From: Larimichthys crocea
Lineage: Eukaryota > Chordata > Actinopteri > Sciaenidae
NCBI RefSeq assembly: GCF_000972845.2
Contig: NC_040016.1
Span: 23,770,633 to 23,834,632, forward strand
Length of the DNA: 64,000 nucleotides
Direction: 5' to 3'
This document shows positions 12,377-25,715 of this stretch, piece after piece. Within the stretch, counting starts at the first letter, position 1. Each line of letters opens with the position of its first letter. The position numbers and the translations under genes are program-made. The notes beneath the pieces were generated by a model, which saw only the letters and a list, made by a program, of their open reading frames with translations, was not told the origin of the DNA and ran no database searches.

Positions 12377-13974
12377 GAATATTTTCTTAAGTCTTCAGTT
12401 ATATTATTTAACACTATTGCATTGGAGACATTTGGGTTAATAAGTAAATACCATCATTTTATTAACTCTATAATTATATTTATTATATTTACTATATTTA
12501 TTAACTATAATATTCTACAGGTCTCGTGACTCTGTGCGGCTCGGTGTATGTGCTGGTTTGTATTCATAATTTTAGTGACTTTAAAGCTATTTCCATTCAC
12601 ATTTGTATTAAGTAATATTATGTTTTGTACTCGTTCCACTTCATGCTGCCGTTTCGTCTGCTAAATGTGGTTATTCAGAGCATGACTTGTCTGTCTTCTG
12701 TTGCTCTATTTGGCTTGGCTACAACAGTGGATGATGTTAGCCTGGCGTATTGTTACATCAGCGTTTTGCTGCTTCCTGTTGCTCTGCGTGGCTGCTATAT
12801 CTTCAGAATGCTGATCATGCTGTTGTTGTTGTCACTACGGCATCTTACTGTCATGTAGTAAGATATTTAGTCATTGTATTGTTTATAGTACATCATGCCA
12901 CAGCACTAACAAAAAAAAGTATGTCAGTGGTAAAGTAGAGACTGTTTAAAGATTTAAAGTAATACTCGGCTTCAGTCATTTTGAAGATGATGGATGTCTT
13001 CACATGTATCCACCCACATACACACCAACACACATGTACAAACGTGTGCCACAGACCCTAAAGGTTCAGCTCTAATTGGACAGTTTTAGTGACTTGGTAA
13101 CCTGTGTCCCTATTGGCCGCCTTACTTCTATCATAAATCTCTTCAGGGATAGTCTTCTTGACCTTTGACCCCATACCATAGCACACCAACAGTTTCTAAT
13201 AATTGCAAAAATGACTGCTGCGATCAGATCTCCATTATGATGTAAAATGGTGAATCTGCGCCCCTACTGGTGGTTAAGAGGCGTCGGCAGGCAAAGGCCA
13301 TATAAAACTGTCAATAAAATGATCACAAGTCATAGATGTTTACACAAAATATTAGTAGTATGGAAGATCAGCTGTGAACAGTTATACACACACAATCCCA
13401 CATTACTATGTCTGGTGGAGATGTGGAAGAGCCTTCTGACTTCAGGGAATCAAACTTTTTCTTCCTTTGTTGGATCTCTCATGCGGTGCCTGAACTGACC
13501 TTCAGACCACCTTCTTTATGTTGTAGCTGATCCCAGATCAGCTCAGTGTGGGTGATGGTCATAAGTCAGAGGTCAGGAGGATGGGTTTGCTTTAACTACC
13601 CCTTCAGCTGTGTTTGTTGGCTTCTTGTTTGTTTCATACACTTGCTCTGAAGCTAAAGGCTTTCTGTGCCCTTGATGTTAAATGTCTCTCGCTCTCTCTG
13701 TCTCTCTCTGATTCTGGCTGTTTTGCAAGATTAAAGTGTGTGAGTACCTGTAGGCCTATATTTATATTTATATGTTGCATTGCTTGGCTGCAGTAATTGA
13801 TGCCCCCGCATCATGAATTTTCTATGAGTGTGTTTTCAACTTAAGCAGTCATAGTAGTTGTGGTTTACACCTCTGTCAACATAAAAAACACACATACACA
13901 TGCATACATACACACACAGAAAATCTGGTCACATCGGCTGATTCACACACACAAAGGCTGCTCAATTAGTGTGA

Positions 13975-14040
13975 GCTGTGTGTGTCTGTTAGTGTGTGTT
14001 AGTGTGTGTGTTAGTGTGTGTGTGTTAGTGTGTGTGTGTT
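13975..14040. repeat. TTAG(TG)n interrupted minisatellite
   Basis: TG runs of increasing length are separated by regularly spaced TTAG words, giving a higher-order unit in place of a simple TG tract. Confidence 0.9.
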
Positions 14041-14172
14041 TTGAGCACAGACACGAGTGTGAGACAGCAGCCTGATGTGTTCATCAATCATGCTGTAACC
14101 AGTCTTTGTTTATTTGCATTTAGCAGACTCAAATGGAAGATGGGTTTTATGTACTTGGCAGTTTCACCACAA

Positions 14173-14199
14173 TCTCTCTCTCTCTCCCTCTCTCTCTCC
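14173..14199. repeat. (CT)n microsatellite
   Basis: CT dinucleotides with one CCC interruption. Confidence 0.9.
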
Positions 14200-14577
14200 T
14201 TTTCTGTCCATCTTTTTTGCATTCATTCTCTTCGGGGTTTTTTCACTTACTGCTGTGCATAGCAGCGTTTTTTGCCCCTTCAGTAATCTTAATTAAAATC
14301 TTAAAAACATTTTTCTTCAATAAAAAAATCAAAATGAAGAGTCAAATTTTCACAGTGATTCAGTACATTGTAGTGTAAATGACATCTGAACAGCTTGGCC
14401 ACATTCTGAAGGAAAGCATTGACCCACACTGACCCTGGTGAAAAACTACAGACCAGTCTGTGCAAAAATACTGTCATATTGCAGCATCACTTCAGGATAT
14501 TGAGGCAAAACAGTGACAACAAGAACACTTTATATACATTATCATTGACTGCAGGTTGGTGGGTTGGGCAAGACACA

Positions 14578-14579
<2 letters not shown>

Positions 14580-14668
<89 letters not shown>

Positions 14669-14669
14669 G
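14580..14669. repeat. Long (GT)n microsatellite
   Basis: About 44 GT units, uninterrupted until a GC near 14664. Long apparent poly-Cys/Val or poly-His/Thr frames here are produced by the repeat and are not genes. Confidence 0.97.
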
Positions 14670-15039
14670 AGAGAGTGGAAGAATGAGAGGTAGATCCTAA
14701 AGCATTCTGGGTAAAGGCACTGTATAAGAAGGCAGCCATAGCACATACAGATCGGGTATCATCACCTGGTGAAAGCAGGCTCTCAGATTAGTAAAGAACA
14801 TGTGATGGGATGTTGAACATATGTCCAAAAAATAATTTTCATTTTTATCCAACATCTGTGCTTTTAAAGCTTTCATTTGCTGAATTGGGCTGTAAATAAG
14901 ATGTTTATCCATGTTCTGTTTCATTTTGTGCTTTTTAAATGAGTCTTAAACTCAGTTATAGGGAACATTAAAAGGATTCAATTGGGCTTATTTAATTAGG
15001 CAATATGTTTGATATATTGGTCAGTTTAGTTTGATTTCT

Positions 15040-15102
15040 TTAATATATTAAATACATCTATTCAATATATTAAATATCTGATATATTTAATATATTAAAT
15101 AA
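15040..15102. repeat. AT-rich palindrome cluster (TTAATATATTAA)
   Basis: Three AATATATTAAAT words occur in about 60 bp, the last inside a perfect 18-bp palindrome at 15084-15101. This could extrude a cruciform or be a site of easy melting. No gene is nearby. Confidence 0.85.
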
Positions 15103-18100
15103 ACCAGGTAAATGTAGTTATAAAGCAAAATGACAAAACAAACAAAAATTCCCTCTTAATTATACAGTTTGTTGATGCATTCATGTATCCCGCTGACCAA
15201 ATGAAAACATGTTGTCAGCTGTAGACGAAGGCTTGGCTGGTTAATCGATGTTTATTTTCAGGAGCATTTCTCAGTATTAGTGAATAAACTGGAGCTGTTT
15301 TTGAATATGTCTGTCTCTGACGCTGCCTCTGTACAGGCCACTATTGACCTTTCTCTCTCTCTGACTGATGCTAATGGCTATTTACATTTGCCTCGGCAGC
15401 ATTCCGGCAAAGCAGAGTTTGATTACATGTTTGGACAGAAGAAGAATTACCCTCAGCTTATGCTGTCATAATGCACAGATAAGCCTTCAATAATCCCAGA
15501 GTCCGCTGGGAAAAATAAAATCAGCTCTCTGCTAATGTCTCACTGGAATCATATTTATATCTCAAATCTGCTCTTTTGTTCTCGTCTTTTCTTTTCTTCA
15601 AAGGGATGAGTGGACGAGGTTAAGTATATAATTTACTCCCCAAGTCATTCATCCTGCACTTATTGATTCCATCTCAAATTTAACTTTCAGATTGGCACCG
15701 ACTCCATTAGAAAGTAATAACCGGTCCGGTCAATAAGTGGGAGCTGTACCAGTAATGTGTAGATTGAATGTAGGTTTATTGGAATGCACCATTAAGCACT
15801 GGCAGGATTGTGGGATCGGGGTGGAGGGTTGAGGAGGGGTTGGACATCTATCATCCTGTCCCATGTTCAGCCAACAGTGATGGGAACAGAATAGGGGACA
15901 AAGCACTCCTCCAGTAAATTCATCATCTCCTCATTTTTATCTCTCCTTTAACAGCGAGTCTCAAGGAGGAGAGGGGTCGGGGTGTGTGCATGCAGTGTGC
16001 ATGAGGGTGTGTGTGGAGGGGTACCTATAGTGAAATATGGTTCTCCTGTCAGTCTGACCCAAACAGGAATGAGACGTCATTCTCCTTTCTTCATGCTCCA
16101 CACACCACAGACAGAAAGATTGAGATATGGCAGCTGATAGGTGTTTGGGCATGAGCCATTTATATATGTATATAGCTGAGGAGAAAAAAAGCAAGGAGCT
16201 AAATGAAGATCGAAAATAGAGGTGAACTCAATGGTATTCAAATGAAGCCAGGAGTGAGACCTTTATAAAATATTTGGCCTTCCCCTTCACAGTTTGTGGT
16301 CATAGTGAACTATGCAAATGGTGGACGGACTTTGTTGAAGAATTGTTGTTTTGGTCATGGTAGATTGTAGACCTGAGAAAAGCAGCCTGCAGTGCAATTT
16401 CACCCTTTTGAATAAAGAATAAAAAAAAAGATGCTTTAATTTTAAACAAGTGAAGTACTCTGAGGTGTTAGTAGGCCTAGTTTGTTAATGCTACATGAAA
16501 AGCCATGGGGTCATTTAAACCATGCTACAGAAATGACTACACTTACATTTCAAGGCGTGGACAAGTAGAATTTATGGCCTGGTTGCTGCACTTCGGAAAG
16601 GTCCACAGGTTGTTTGATGAAATAATAATAAAAAAATATATATATATATATAAGAAAAAACATTTGATCTCAGGGAAAGGTCCACTTTAACTTTTTTGCG
16701 GGGCAAACTATGAAGTGAAAGACGATGCCATGTGGTTGAAAGCTTTGTAAAACATGAGGTCAAAAATTCAAGTATTCCAAAGATCAGTTTGTAAGAGGGA
16801 TTTTGCAGTCTGGCAGTGTAATAATCTACAAAGCAGTGTGATGGCATATGTTCGGCTGAGGGTTACAATGAAACACAAAATATACTTGAATTTGTGATTG
16901 GTTGGGCCTTCAGTTGAAGTGAATGGACAATGGAGTGAATATCTGCAGAATGAAAGTGTAATGTGACAGTACCTGAAAGGGGTTTGTGGTTTAAAGCAAC
17001 ATTAAGCTGCTTCTACCTTTGCTTCTGAGAGAGGACAGGCTCTGTAATACACCAAGAGGTATCTTGTCAGGAAATCATTTACATAACTTGAACTGGACTG
17101 TTCATCAAGGAATCAAGGAAATATCAGTTGACAAACAATGTTTATGGTGTACTTGCTTGTTCTGGAGCTTTGCAGTTTTCAATTGTCATGGGAGTTACTG
17201 AACATTCAGACTTCAAATTGTTGGTTGTTGTTGGAAAAAAGAAAAACTCCTTGTAAGGTCTTTTGTCTTTAAAGCACTGTAAAGGTCATTTTAAGCATTA
17301 GACACATTGACAATACAATGAATGGACGTTGTATACGCGACTTGGCAGTCCTGCCTTTGCCACCTCCCAGCTAATCTAAAAATAAGCCATCATCCCTGAT
17401 GCCTCAGGTTCACAGATGGTGGTCCAGGCTGAATGACCTCTGGGTGCTGAAACAAGCCACCTGTAACGGGACCTATCCCAAGTCTGGACAACTGTAAACT
17501 TTAATATCATCTGAACAGGTGAGTTGTATATAAATTCACCCTCAGTACAGTCGTCATGAACGGGGAAATTAGCTATAGAGACCAAAACTGTTTTTGTACC
17601 AGGCTGTAAACTTGTTTATTTCTGCTGTGAAGTTGGACGTTTGAACATGGGAACTTATGGAGAGTGACTCATCGTGTGGTCAGCCTCAAGTGGAGGAACT
17701 GCAGTTTTCAATTCATACTCTGTGCCAAAGTGTAGGATGGGTAGGCAAGTGTACCTAGTGTGCATCAGTTGAAAACAGAACAAGAATTAGGAGTAAAGTG
17801 GACAGCTCAGCAAGTGGTCGAGCCACAAATACCCTCATCAAGTCAGCCAATATGTTTCCATTAATGGTAAGTTCTTTTATTTGGTCACTGGTGCCAGCAG
17901 CTCTTTTTCTTGAGGCAAAAGAGCTGACTTTAAAGAGCGTGTGTGAGCTTCTGAGACAGTTACATGTATAGAGATGACATGCCATCTGCCACTATAGCAT
18001 TAGCTTGCCCTCTTCTGTCCCCAGCAGTGCTGAAAGACTGCTTTGATTTGAATGAACTATTACTCACCCAATTCTGAGTCACACAAAAGTTTTTTGAAAC

Positions 18101-18943
18101 ACAAAAATTTCATATGAATTAGACATCAACTCTCAAAAAAGTTAACCACAGCTCTTTTTTTTTTTTTTTGCTGACAAGTTGCACTGCCTCATTTTGCTCC
18201 AAAGGCTTTCATTGTACTTCAGGGATTTGCCTTCTTCCCCCTTGAAGCACATTAACATGTTATTTGGAATATTGTGTCATCACAGGGTTGTCTGTTTAGT
18301 CACAGTTGTGTGAACACAATACAAGATCAGCTTGTGATAGAACGGTTGTATTTACATCAAAGGTTCCTCCTGGGTACCACACCTGATTTGATTTTGGAGC
18401 TCATTGCTGCATACGTTTGCATAGAGACTAAATAAGAAGACATATTTGATTAAACTATAACACCTGCAGCAAAAATTAAAGACATTCAGCTGGGAATCAT
18501 TTCTTAATAACTCACCTAACAATGTTCAATGTTTTGCAGTCTCAAACTACTAAACTACCAAAGCTTATGTAAGATAAATTCAATTTGTCCGGGATGATAG
18601 ATGTTTCAGTTTTCAGTTTCTCACATGGCTACAGTACTGGTTAGCAGTCTACTCAAACAGAGTTAAATCACTTTCAATGTTGCAAAGCTGAAGAACTCAG
18701 CAAACTGTGAGTTATGCTGATTTGTCTTACATTATCATAAATTGTTGTTGCAGTACCTGGATTTGTTTGAAAAAATATCAGATTAACTTCAGTGTTTTCA
18801 CAGTGCTGTTGCTGGGGATAGTGGACTTTTTGCCTCCATCCTCCTTCATGCACAGATGTGGTGTTTGTGTGTGATATTTGCCTTTAATCAGTCTCTTCAA
18901 TGCGAGATGTGAGGTGTTTAATTCTGTCAGACAGGATTACAAG

Positions 18944-18977
18944 CACACACACAGACACACGCACACACACACACACA
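18944..18977. repeat. (CA)n microsatellite, interrupted
   Basis: CA tract with GA and GC interruptions. Confidence 0.9.
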
Positions 18978-21900
18978 GCAGAGAAGCATCTCACTCGGTG
19001 GGCTGATTGATAGGTGGGATTTCATCACTATCATCTAACTGGAAACACTAAACTCCAGTTGCTCATTTGGGACAGGAGAGGCAGCTTTGATCTCAGCTCC
19101 TTTTTTAAATGACGGCTTTCATCCATTACCTGAAGCCAGTAAAGCCATTTTTTGTCGTTCTGTGGAGCTTCCTGTCTAGGCTTTTCAGAATAATGAAGCA
19201 TTGTTTCAGAAGAGCTACTTTGGTGAAATCCTGCAGAGTACATTTCATTTCTCATCACAGCCTCACTGCGTTTGACTTCTGACCTGTTTTTTGTTTGCAT
19301 TTGGGAGTTATTTAATATTCTATATACCAGATAACCAATTTTTGGATGTGAAAATATGTAAATCCATAAATTATGCAATTGGATTTTTATTTCTACGCCT
19401 AGTGTCCATGACGTTTCAAATGTATACCTCACATGAAGATGAAGATGAAGATGGTAAAAAGCCAGTATTTTCCCACTTATGTGATCCTCTACACACAGTA
19501 ATGTGATGTGATCTGGCTTAATACACCAGTGTCAGTATCCCACTCCAAGTGTTCTGCCTCCAGGTATCTTCTCCAGAGCTCCATGGCACCCAGCAGGTGT
19601 GTGTCGGCTCACAGCAGCTAGGTCCCTCTACTCCTCATCAATACATTTCACTATAATTGTACCTGTATGACTATATGTGTCAATTAAACAATATTCTGCA
19701 AAGCCCTGTGACACACAGACATCTTCCACTCAGAGTTAATTGCATTTGTGTGGCCTTTATATGTTTTCTCATTACATGAAAAATTTGAGAACTTCTGAGG
19801 AAAATATATTATTTGATACTGAGCCCATGATCACAAACTACAGCCATGGATTGCTGGTGCTGGCTTATACATGCACATATACTGTCCCACCTCCGAAGGC
19901 CCTTCCTTGCCACCTCCACCCATCATCTCCCTCCATAATTAGATTGGGCTGCTCCCAAGAGAAATACATTTGCCAGGTAGCTTTTTTTATCTGTCGTTCC
20001 AAGGAGTGGCTCCAGCGGCTCTAGTCATTTATTAGCTGGATTCACCTCACCACTCCCACACCTTATCACAAATTGCTGGGAGCAGGTTAACACTAAATGT
20101 CTAATTGACAGAGTATTTATGCATTTCCACCAGTCAGTCTGGCTGTGAGGGACCGTTGACTTGTCCAAGAGCCGTGTCGGTGCATTGCCATGGGCAAGAA
20201 AAGTCAAATTTGTTTTCTCATGCTACAGTACTTCAGGTGCAGGAATGTTTTATTTCATTTTTTTCCCACAGTGTCTCCAAATGTTTTCAGGGTGTCTTAG
20301 AAAGGTATTTCTGAAAGACTCTGAATCTGGAGACACAAATTACTTCCTCAAATTCAGGCTGGATGGCCCAGAAAATCACTGGGGTTATTACTTGTATATT
20401 ACTGATAATTAGCTTGGGCCAGAATGACACCCAAAATTATTACAGAGCCTGTTTAAATCTGGTATTAATATTTATTTCATCCAAGATTTCAGCTAAATAC
20501 GTGGATTATATGTGTGGTGTGACAACTTATAGCCTGTAACTGATGATCAATGATCTCTTAGTAATTGCTGTGAATAAGTGTCTGCACTGTTCTGTGCAAC
20601 ATTAAGGCCCTCTTAATGTTTTTAGTGCAACTGCAACAGCTTTTCATGGAGGGATGGATTTTGCTGAGAATGCACATCTTTTTTCAGCAGTTGGTCATCT
20701 CAATTCACAGAGACTCTTTCTTTTTGAAAGGTTTCTTTTGTTTGCAGAGTTCAGATCTGATATTCAGTGCTGTAAGTGGGACTTGACGTGTAAACATTCT
20801 GATCCTTTTTAACCTCTCAAACTCAGATTTTCCCCTTAAAGTAAGAGCAGCGGTCCACACCATATGACCCTAAATTTATTCTGTTGTCGTTTGCCTCTTC
20901 CGACATTTAATTGAAATGATTCAATAGACTTGGTTAGCTTGGATTTTTTTATTCGACTGGTTACATTTCATGAAGCAGTAAACATACACTTCTTGTGGTG
21001 ACATTGCATTTTGTACTTAAGCCCAAGACACATTTTTATGTTGACTCCATTCAAACAAAGCGGGATAGTCTCGAGGGCTTGTGCTTCACTTCACAAAGTT
21101 GGTCTCTATGAACATTTTAGAATCTCCTGTAGAATGGAAAATAAGTTCTGCAGCTCTTAACAGTGCTCGTGTTTGTATTATCGGACCAGCAGTGACAAGG
21201 AAAATGTTTAAGAGCTAAATCGGTAAGGTGTGAAGTTAGTGACTGAGCTGTCTGCTGCTTTGGCAGAATTCATGTGTAAAAGTTAATTTGTGTTTGTGTA
21301 TCTCAGAGATATGCACTAGAGACATGTTGCATTCACACTCTGGTGGTAAAGCGTGTCTCTGTTCACCTCTGAAAAGTGGTTTGGTTGATCCACTCTTTCA
21401 TGTGCCTCACTTGCATTTACACCTTGAATTAATGCATTTTAATGTTCCAGAGCTTAACTGCAATCTGATTACCCAGGACACGTATCATTGTCAGGTGTAA
21501 AGAGGTCAAAACCACTCATTTCTGAACAGATACAAGCATATATACCCACAGCAACCAGCCAGCCAGCCTGTCAGCCATGTTTGCCAGCACGGTGTTTGCT
21601 TTAAAAGCCTTGTCGCCAGCAGATGGTTTTCCAGCCAGGGAACAGCAGCTTTGTCATTAGCTAGTAGCGGGTGACGGGATCCATATCCAGAGCTGGATCC
21701 AACCCTCTACAGTGGGGGACAGGCTGGGGGGAAGAGGAAGACCCCGGAGGAGGCGTTAATCGAATTTCTCGCTGTCCGGCACTCAAGCGCATCCTCACTG
21801 TGTGAGATTATGCCCTGCAAACTCTCATTGCCTGCCAAAAACTCTGTTTATCAGCTCACTGAGGCAATTTCAAATGCACCTTCAAAAGCCTCAGCACTGG

Positions 21901-23747
21901 TGGCAGCAGCAGCCACAGCATAGCATGCTGCATCTTATCCATTGAGGTGTCTTAATCTTGTCAGGAGGCATGCACCACAGGTTGGTCAGATCTCTCTTTT
22001 TTTCTTTCTTTCTTTTGCCTTCTTCCTCCAGAGCCATGTATCATATATGGGTGAGGTAGGGTCAAGGGAGTGAGAGAGGGAAGGGATGTGAGAAACAAAG
22101 AAAGATGAAACCAGGAAATTTTGGGTAAAGAAAAAAGTGAGATGGAGGACTTAAACAACAATTTAGATGTATTATTATTATCTCAGCCACTTTATTTGGA
22201 AGTAAAAATATATCACCTGTGTTTTCTCTTCTTGGTTGGTTCAAGTACCAGTGAGACAATGAAATACAATTCAGGAGCCTGCACTGACAATATCATTCAT
22301 TTAGCTGTGATGGTTGCAAGTTAAATGGTACTAATACCTCACTTATGGTACATTGTAAGTGAGTAGGAATATGCCCTTGTATAGTTTGTGTAAGTTGAGC
22401 CAGTTTCAACTTTTTTGCCAGATAATGCTGCATTATTTTTATCTGGAGCCCACTGCATAGGGACCTCTGCTTAGGTATTATTGAAATGAGGCCTACATTT
22501 TGTGACAGTGCTGATGTCTGTCTGAACATGACCTTTGTGCTAAGCTAGAGGTCAAACAAATCTTGGTCTATCCCCATGTTTTAGACACAGAGATGAAACT
22601 TGGTCCTCATGCTTTGATGCTTTCTTAACAATGAACTTTTTTTTCCTCTATGGAAAAATATAAAATATTATTTTATTAAGCATCAATACGTCGTACAAGA
22701 GATTTATTGCAGCTTCAGTTTCTCACAGCGATAGACCACTGAAAATGTGAAAGGACAAAATCACGTTTAATATGTCTAAAGGACACTGTGAGAGTGACGA
22801 GGGACAGGAAATGACATGACAAATGTTTTACACTTTCTCAAAGACAAAAAAAAATAGAGGTATGTGTATGTGGTGGGGTTAAAGGAAAACAGAGTCTAAC
22901 GTGGAGTCTAGAGGCAATGATTCACTAATGCCGGGCTGTTAATGAAGGGGTTTGTGTGCCTCTGGGCTCAAAGGCATATTGGTAGTGGAGGCGTATTGAA
23001 TCAGCACTGACCCACAAGGTTAACTCTTTGGCGAGGGAGAGGAGAGCTGCGTGCCCAGAGGCTATCGATTCACAATCACTCATCTGCTTGGCCTTCCTTA
23101 TCTTCCACTCAGACACCAGCTCAACTATGCATTTGATTTGACTTTCCCCTCTCCTCTTCCCTCACTTTCTCTTTTTTTCCTCTCGTTTTCCGCTGTACGC
23201 ACAGTTTTACGCAGCTGCATTGCCGTTTTTTAGGCATTTGATAACCCCAGTCAATTTGGACATTGAGATATAGACAGTCCAGTCCATCCCTACAATTTGA
23301 TCATAATGCCTCTCTATGAAGCTACATGGTGTCTGTCTTTCTCTTCCGTCCATCCTGGAAATTCTTTTTGTTCGCCTGGGAAAAAGTAAGAAGCTTAACT
23401 TCATATTCACTCCTACTCTCAATTGAACGGGTGATAATTCCCGGGTGGAAGGTGTCTTGGCTTGATGCAATAGGTGTTAATCCGTTCACCGTCCCAGATG
23501 ACGCAAGGACAAAGTAATGTGTGTGGGGTTTGATCTACAGCTCTTTGTTCAATACTTCAGTGGCCACAACACACATGCGCACACACGCACACACACTTCA
23601 TACTCTTTGCCCTTTTCTTTCAGTTGCCAACTCTTTTCTTGGTCAGCCTCTCTTATTTGATCACACTGCGGATCAGGTCTGGCTTCAGTACCATGCTTTA
23701 TTGTGCTATCTAATAATCAGATGTCACTTGTTCACAAATCAGTAATT

Positions 23748-23926
23748 ACGGGGTGGCGTTTAGCTCAGTTGGTAGAGCAGCCACCCCATGTGCTCAGGCC
23801 TTGCTGTGGAAGCCCAGGGTTCAAATCTGACCTGTGGCTCTTTCCTGCATGTCTCTCTCTCTCTCTCTCCACATTCCTGTCACTCTTCAGCTGTCTCTAT
23901 CAAATAAAGCTTGAAAAAAAAGAGGC
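23748..23926 (+). mobile_element. tRNA-derived SINE with perfect 15-bp target-site duplication
   Basis: The pol III A box TAGCTCAGTTGG is at 23761-23772 and the B box GGTTCAAATCT at 23818-23828. The tRNA-unrelated body has CTGTGGCTCTTTCCTGCATG, a CT-repeat (23852-23869) and CAGCTGTCTC, then an AATAAAGCTTG-A8 tail. The 15-bp sequence CACAAATCAGTAATT flanks it exactly at 23733-23747 and 23927-23941. The tail suggests mobilisation by a LINE. A close relative is at 57.04 kb. The perfect duplication points to a fairly recent insertion, although the B box has drifted from the consensus (GGTTCGANNCC). Confidence 0.9.
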
Positions 23927-25286
23927 CACAAATCAGTAATTTCAATTTACATTTTGTCCTGAGCAGGTCTGTTCACCACCACCCTCTCTTTCCAGAACTA
24001 AAGCAATTAGTTGACTCATCAATTAACTGATAGGCAGATACAAACAAATACAAATTCTAGAGCACTTAAGAGGATGGAGATAGCTCAGTTTTTGTCACAT
24101 GATCAGTATGACATATGGAAGGTGTTCTGTTGGATGGAAGAAAGAGGGCTGACCTGTGTCACTGCCTTAAATGCTGTCCTGAATCTATCAGGAGCTGGGA
24201 TCATATGAGCTCAGAGGCATCCATTCAGCGAGCTGTTTTCAGTCATTTTACTTTATGCTGAGTAGTCAAATATATCGGCTGATTGGAAAGAGCGGTAACG
24301 TCACTCATTGAGTGAATCATTTCAGATACATTGACTTTGGTCAAGCATTTCTGCTGCCGAGACTACTGCTTTGTTCCTCCACATGTATTTTAACTCAGTT
24401 ACATAGAATGGTAGATTCTTTAAAAATATTTCCATTTCAAAGTTTGAGTATTTTGTCCTTTATGTCATTTATATGGTCTAGTACCTGTATATAAACCAAT
24501 GTAGAGCTGCTCTCCTGATCTCCTTCCTGTTGGGCTTTTTAATAAATAGCCTTGTTTGTTTTAGTTCAATTCCATTTAACTTTGCCATCATCATTCCACT
24601 TGCGGCTTTTCTCAGCCTTAAATGTAATACTTCTTTGCTATACAATCAGCTGCAGTGCTACGACCAAGCCAAAGCAAACCAAAAGACCCTTGTAGATCAA
24701 ACAGGTGTCAAGCGGAGATGTTACAAACTCAAGAATAGGCTGCTTCGAGCACATTGCCCTTTCAAAGGCATACTGATTAGATTTGAAAAACCAACAGTTA
24801 GACTTTTAACTCCCAATTAAGCCACATTTGTACTGAGTGCAAGGCTTAACTGAGTTGTTTGACTTAACAGTGTCTACTGAATGACTGCACAATAATGTTT
24901 GCCTAATTAAAGCAGCCACTTAACCACAGGAGCTCTGAAAAAAATCACAACTGCTATTCCTAATAGGACACGTTCACTCCTCTGAAAAGCCTGGGCTTTG
25001 TCTAACATCCGCCATATTGTCACTTCCTTGAATGCAGCCCAGTGCGCATTAGCTCGCACAACTTTTATGCATCTAAATTGCTCTTTTGGGAGATCTTTCT
25101 GAAGTAGAGACACCTGTCCAAGGCTGGAGAGTATACCAGACAATGGATACATTGGTGCCAGGGATCATTCTGACCAAATCTGTGCCTGGGGCCTGACGCC
25201 GCCCACACAACACAACACAAACACACAACTCCAAACCCCTTCCCCAACCCACTCACCAACAAACTGAGGAAAAGAGAGGAAGAGAA

Positions 25287-25334
<48 letters not shown>
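25287..25334. repeat. (AAT)n trinucleotide microsatellite
   Basis: About 15 AAT units. On the minus strand it reads as poly-isoleucine or poly-tyrosine frames, which are not genes. It lies just beyond the SINE and L1 block and might be part of the L1 3' region. Confidence 0.95.
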
Positions 25335-25335
<1 letters not shown>

Positions 25336-25453
25336 GGATAAAAAAACCAAAAAATAATAGTAATAAAGAAATCAAAATAATAATGTTGAGAGGCAAGGTA
25401 GACAAACAGTAAGCACTGACGAGCATGCAAATCTACAACCTATCAACCATAGA

Positions 25454-25715
25454 AGCCGACATTTGTAAATGGACTGTACTTATATATCTCCTTTCTAGTC
25501 TTCCGACCACTCAAAGCACTTTACAGTACGTATCTCATTCACCCATTCACAGCATTGCAATGCCTTCATTTGCATTGCCATGCAAAGTGCCAACTGCTCA
25601 TCATTCATACACCGATGGTGAGTTCAGTATCTTCCACAACACTTCAACATGCAGACCGGAGGGGATTGAACCACCGATCTTCTGATTTGTGGACGACCCG
25701 CGCTACCTCCAAGCC
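25454..25715 (-). mobile_element. tRNA-headed SINE (minus strand) at the 3' end of the L1
   Basis: Read on the minus strand, the head has a tRNA-like A-box remnant (reverse complement of 25697-25705) and a B box GGTTCAATCCC (25662-25672). A body follows that ends with a tail related to the common fish sequence AAAGCACTTT...AAGTACAGTCCATTTA (25454-25520 on the + strand). The same family recurs at 11932-12152 and as a head fragment near 50190-50236. Known: SINEs of this type are abundant in teleosts and start from a tRNA-derived pol III promoter. The copy is diverged, with no target duplication I could define. It meets the dead L1 at about 25715, so it may have inserted into the L1 3' region. 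Confidence 0.7.

Larger units (their letters stand above)
12385..23732. other. Gene-free stretch
   Basis: Holds the TTAG(TG)n, CT, GT and CA tracts and the AT palindrome cluster. The segment 21540-21960 is less AT-rich than its surroundings and looks like a candidate non-coding regulatory block. No exon, LINE frame or RNA gene was seen. A (GATGAA)n run near 19436-19453 is too short to matter. Confidence 0.55.

Noticed and set aside
13975..14040. CRISPR-like array (regular spaced repeat)
   Set aside because: The spacers are TG runs of changing length and the genome is vertebrate; it is a minisatellite.
14492..14746. Open frames made of Cys/Val or His/Thr runs
   Set aside because: They are translations of the GT/CA microsatellite. 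The same holds at 31012-31422, 55305-55532, 59686-60060 and 63570-63836.
19031..19432. 133-codon open frame on the minus strand
   Set aside because: No motif or splice context; compatible with chance.
23761..23828. tRNA gene suggested by clear A and B boxes
   Set aside because: The segment continues into a SINE body with a CT tract, an AATAAA-like end and an A tail, and has a 15-bp target duplication. It does not fold as a mature tRNA and is a SINE head.
25165..25430. Minus-strand frames with poly-isoleucine or poly-tyrosine
   Set aside because: Produced by the (AAT)n tract; no homology outside it that I can defend, although part may be L1 3' sequence.
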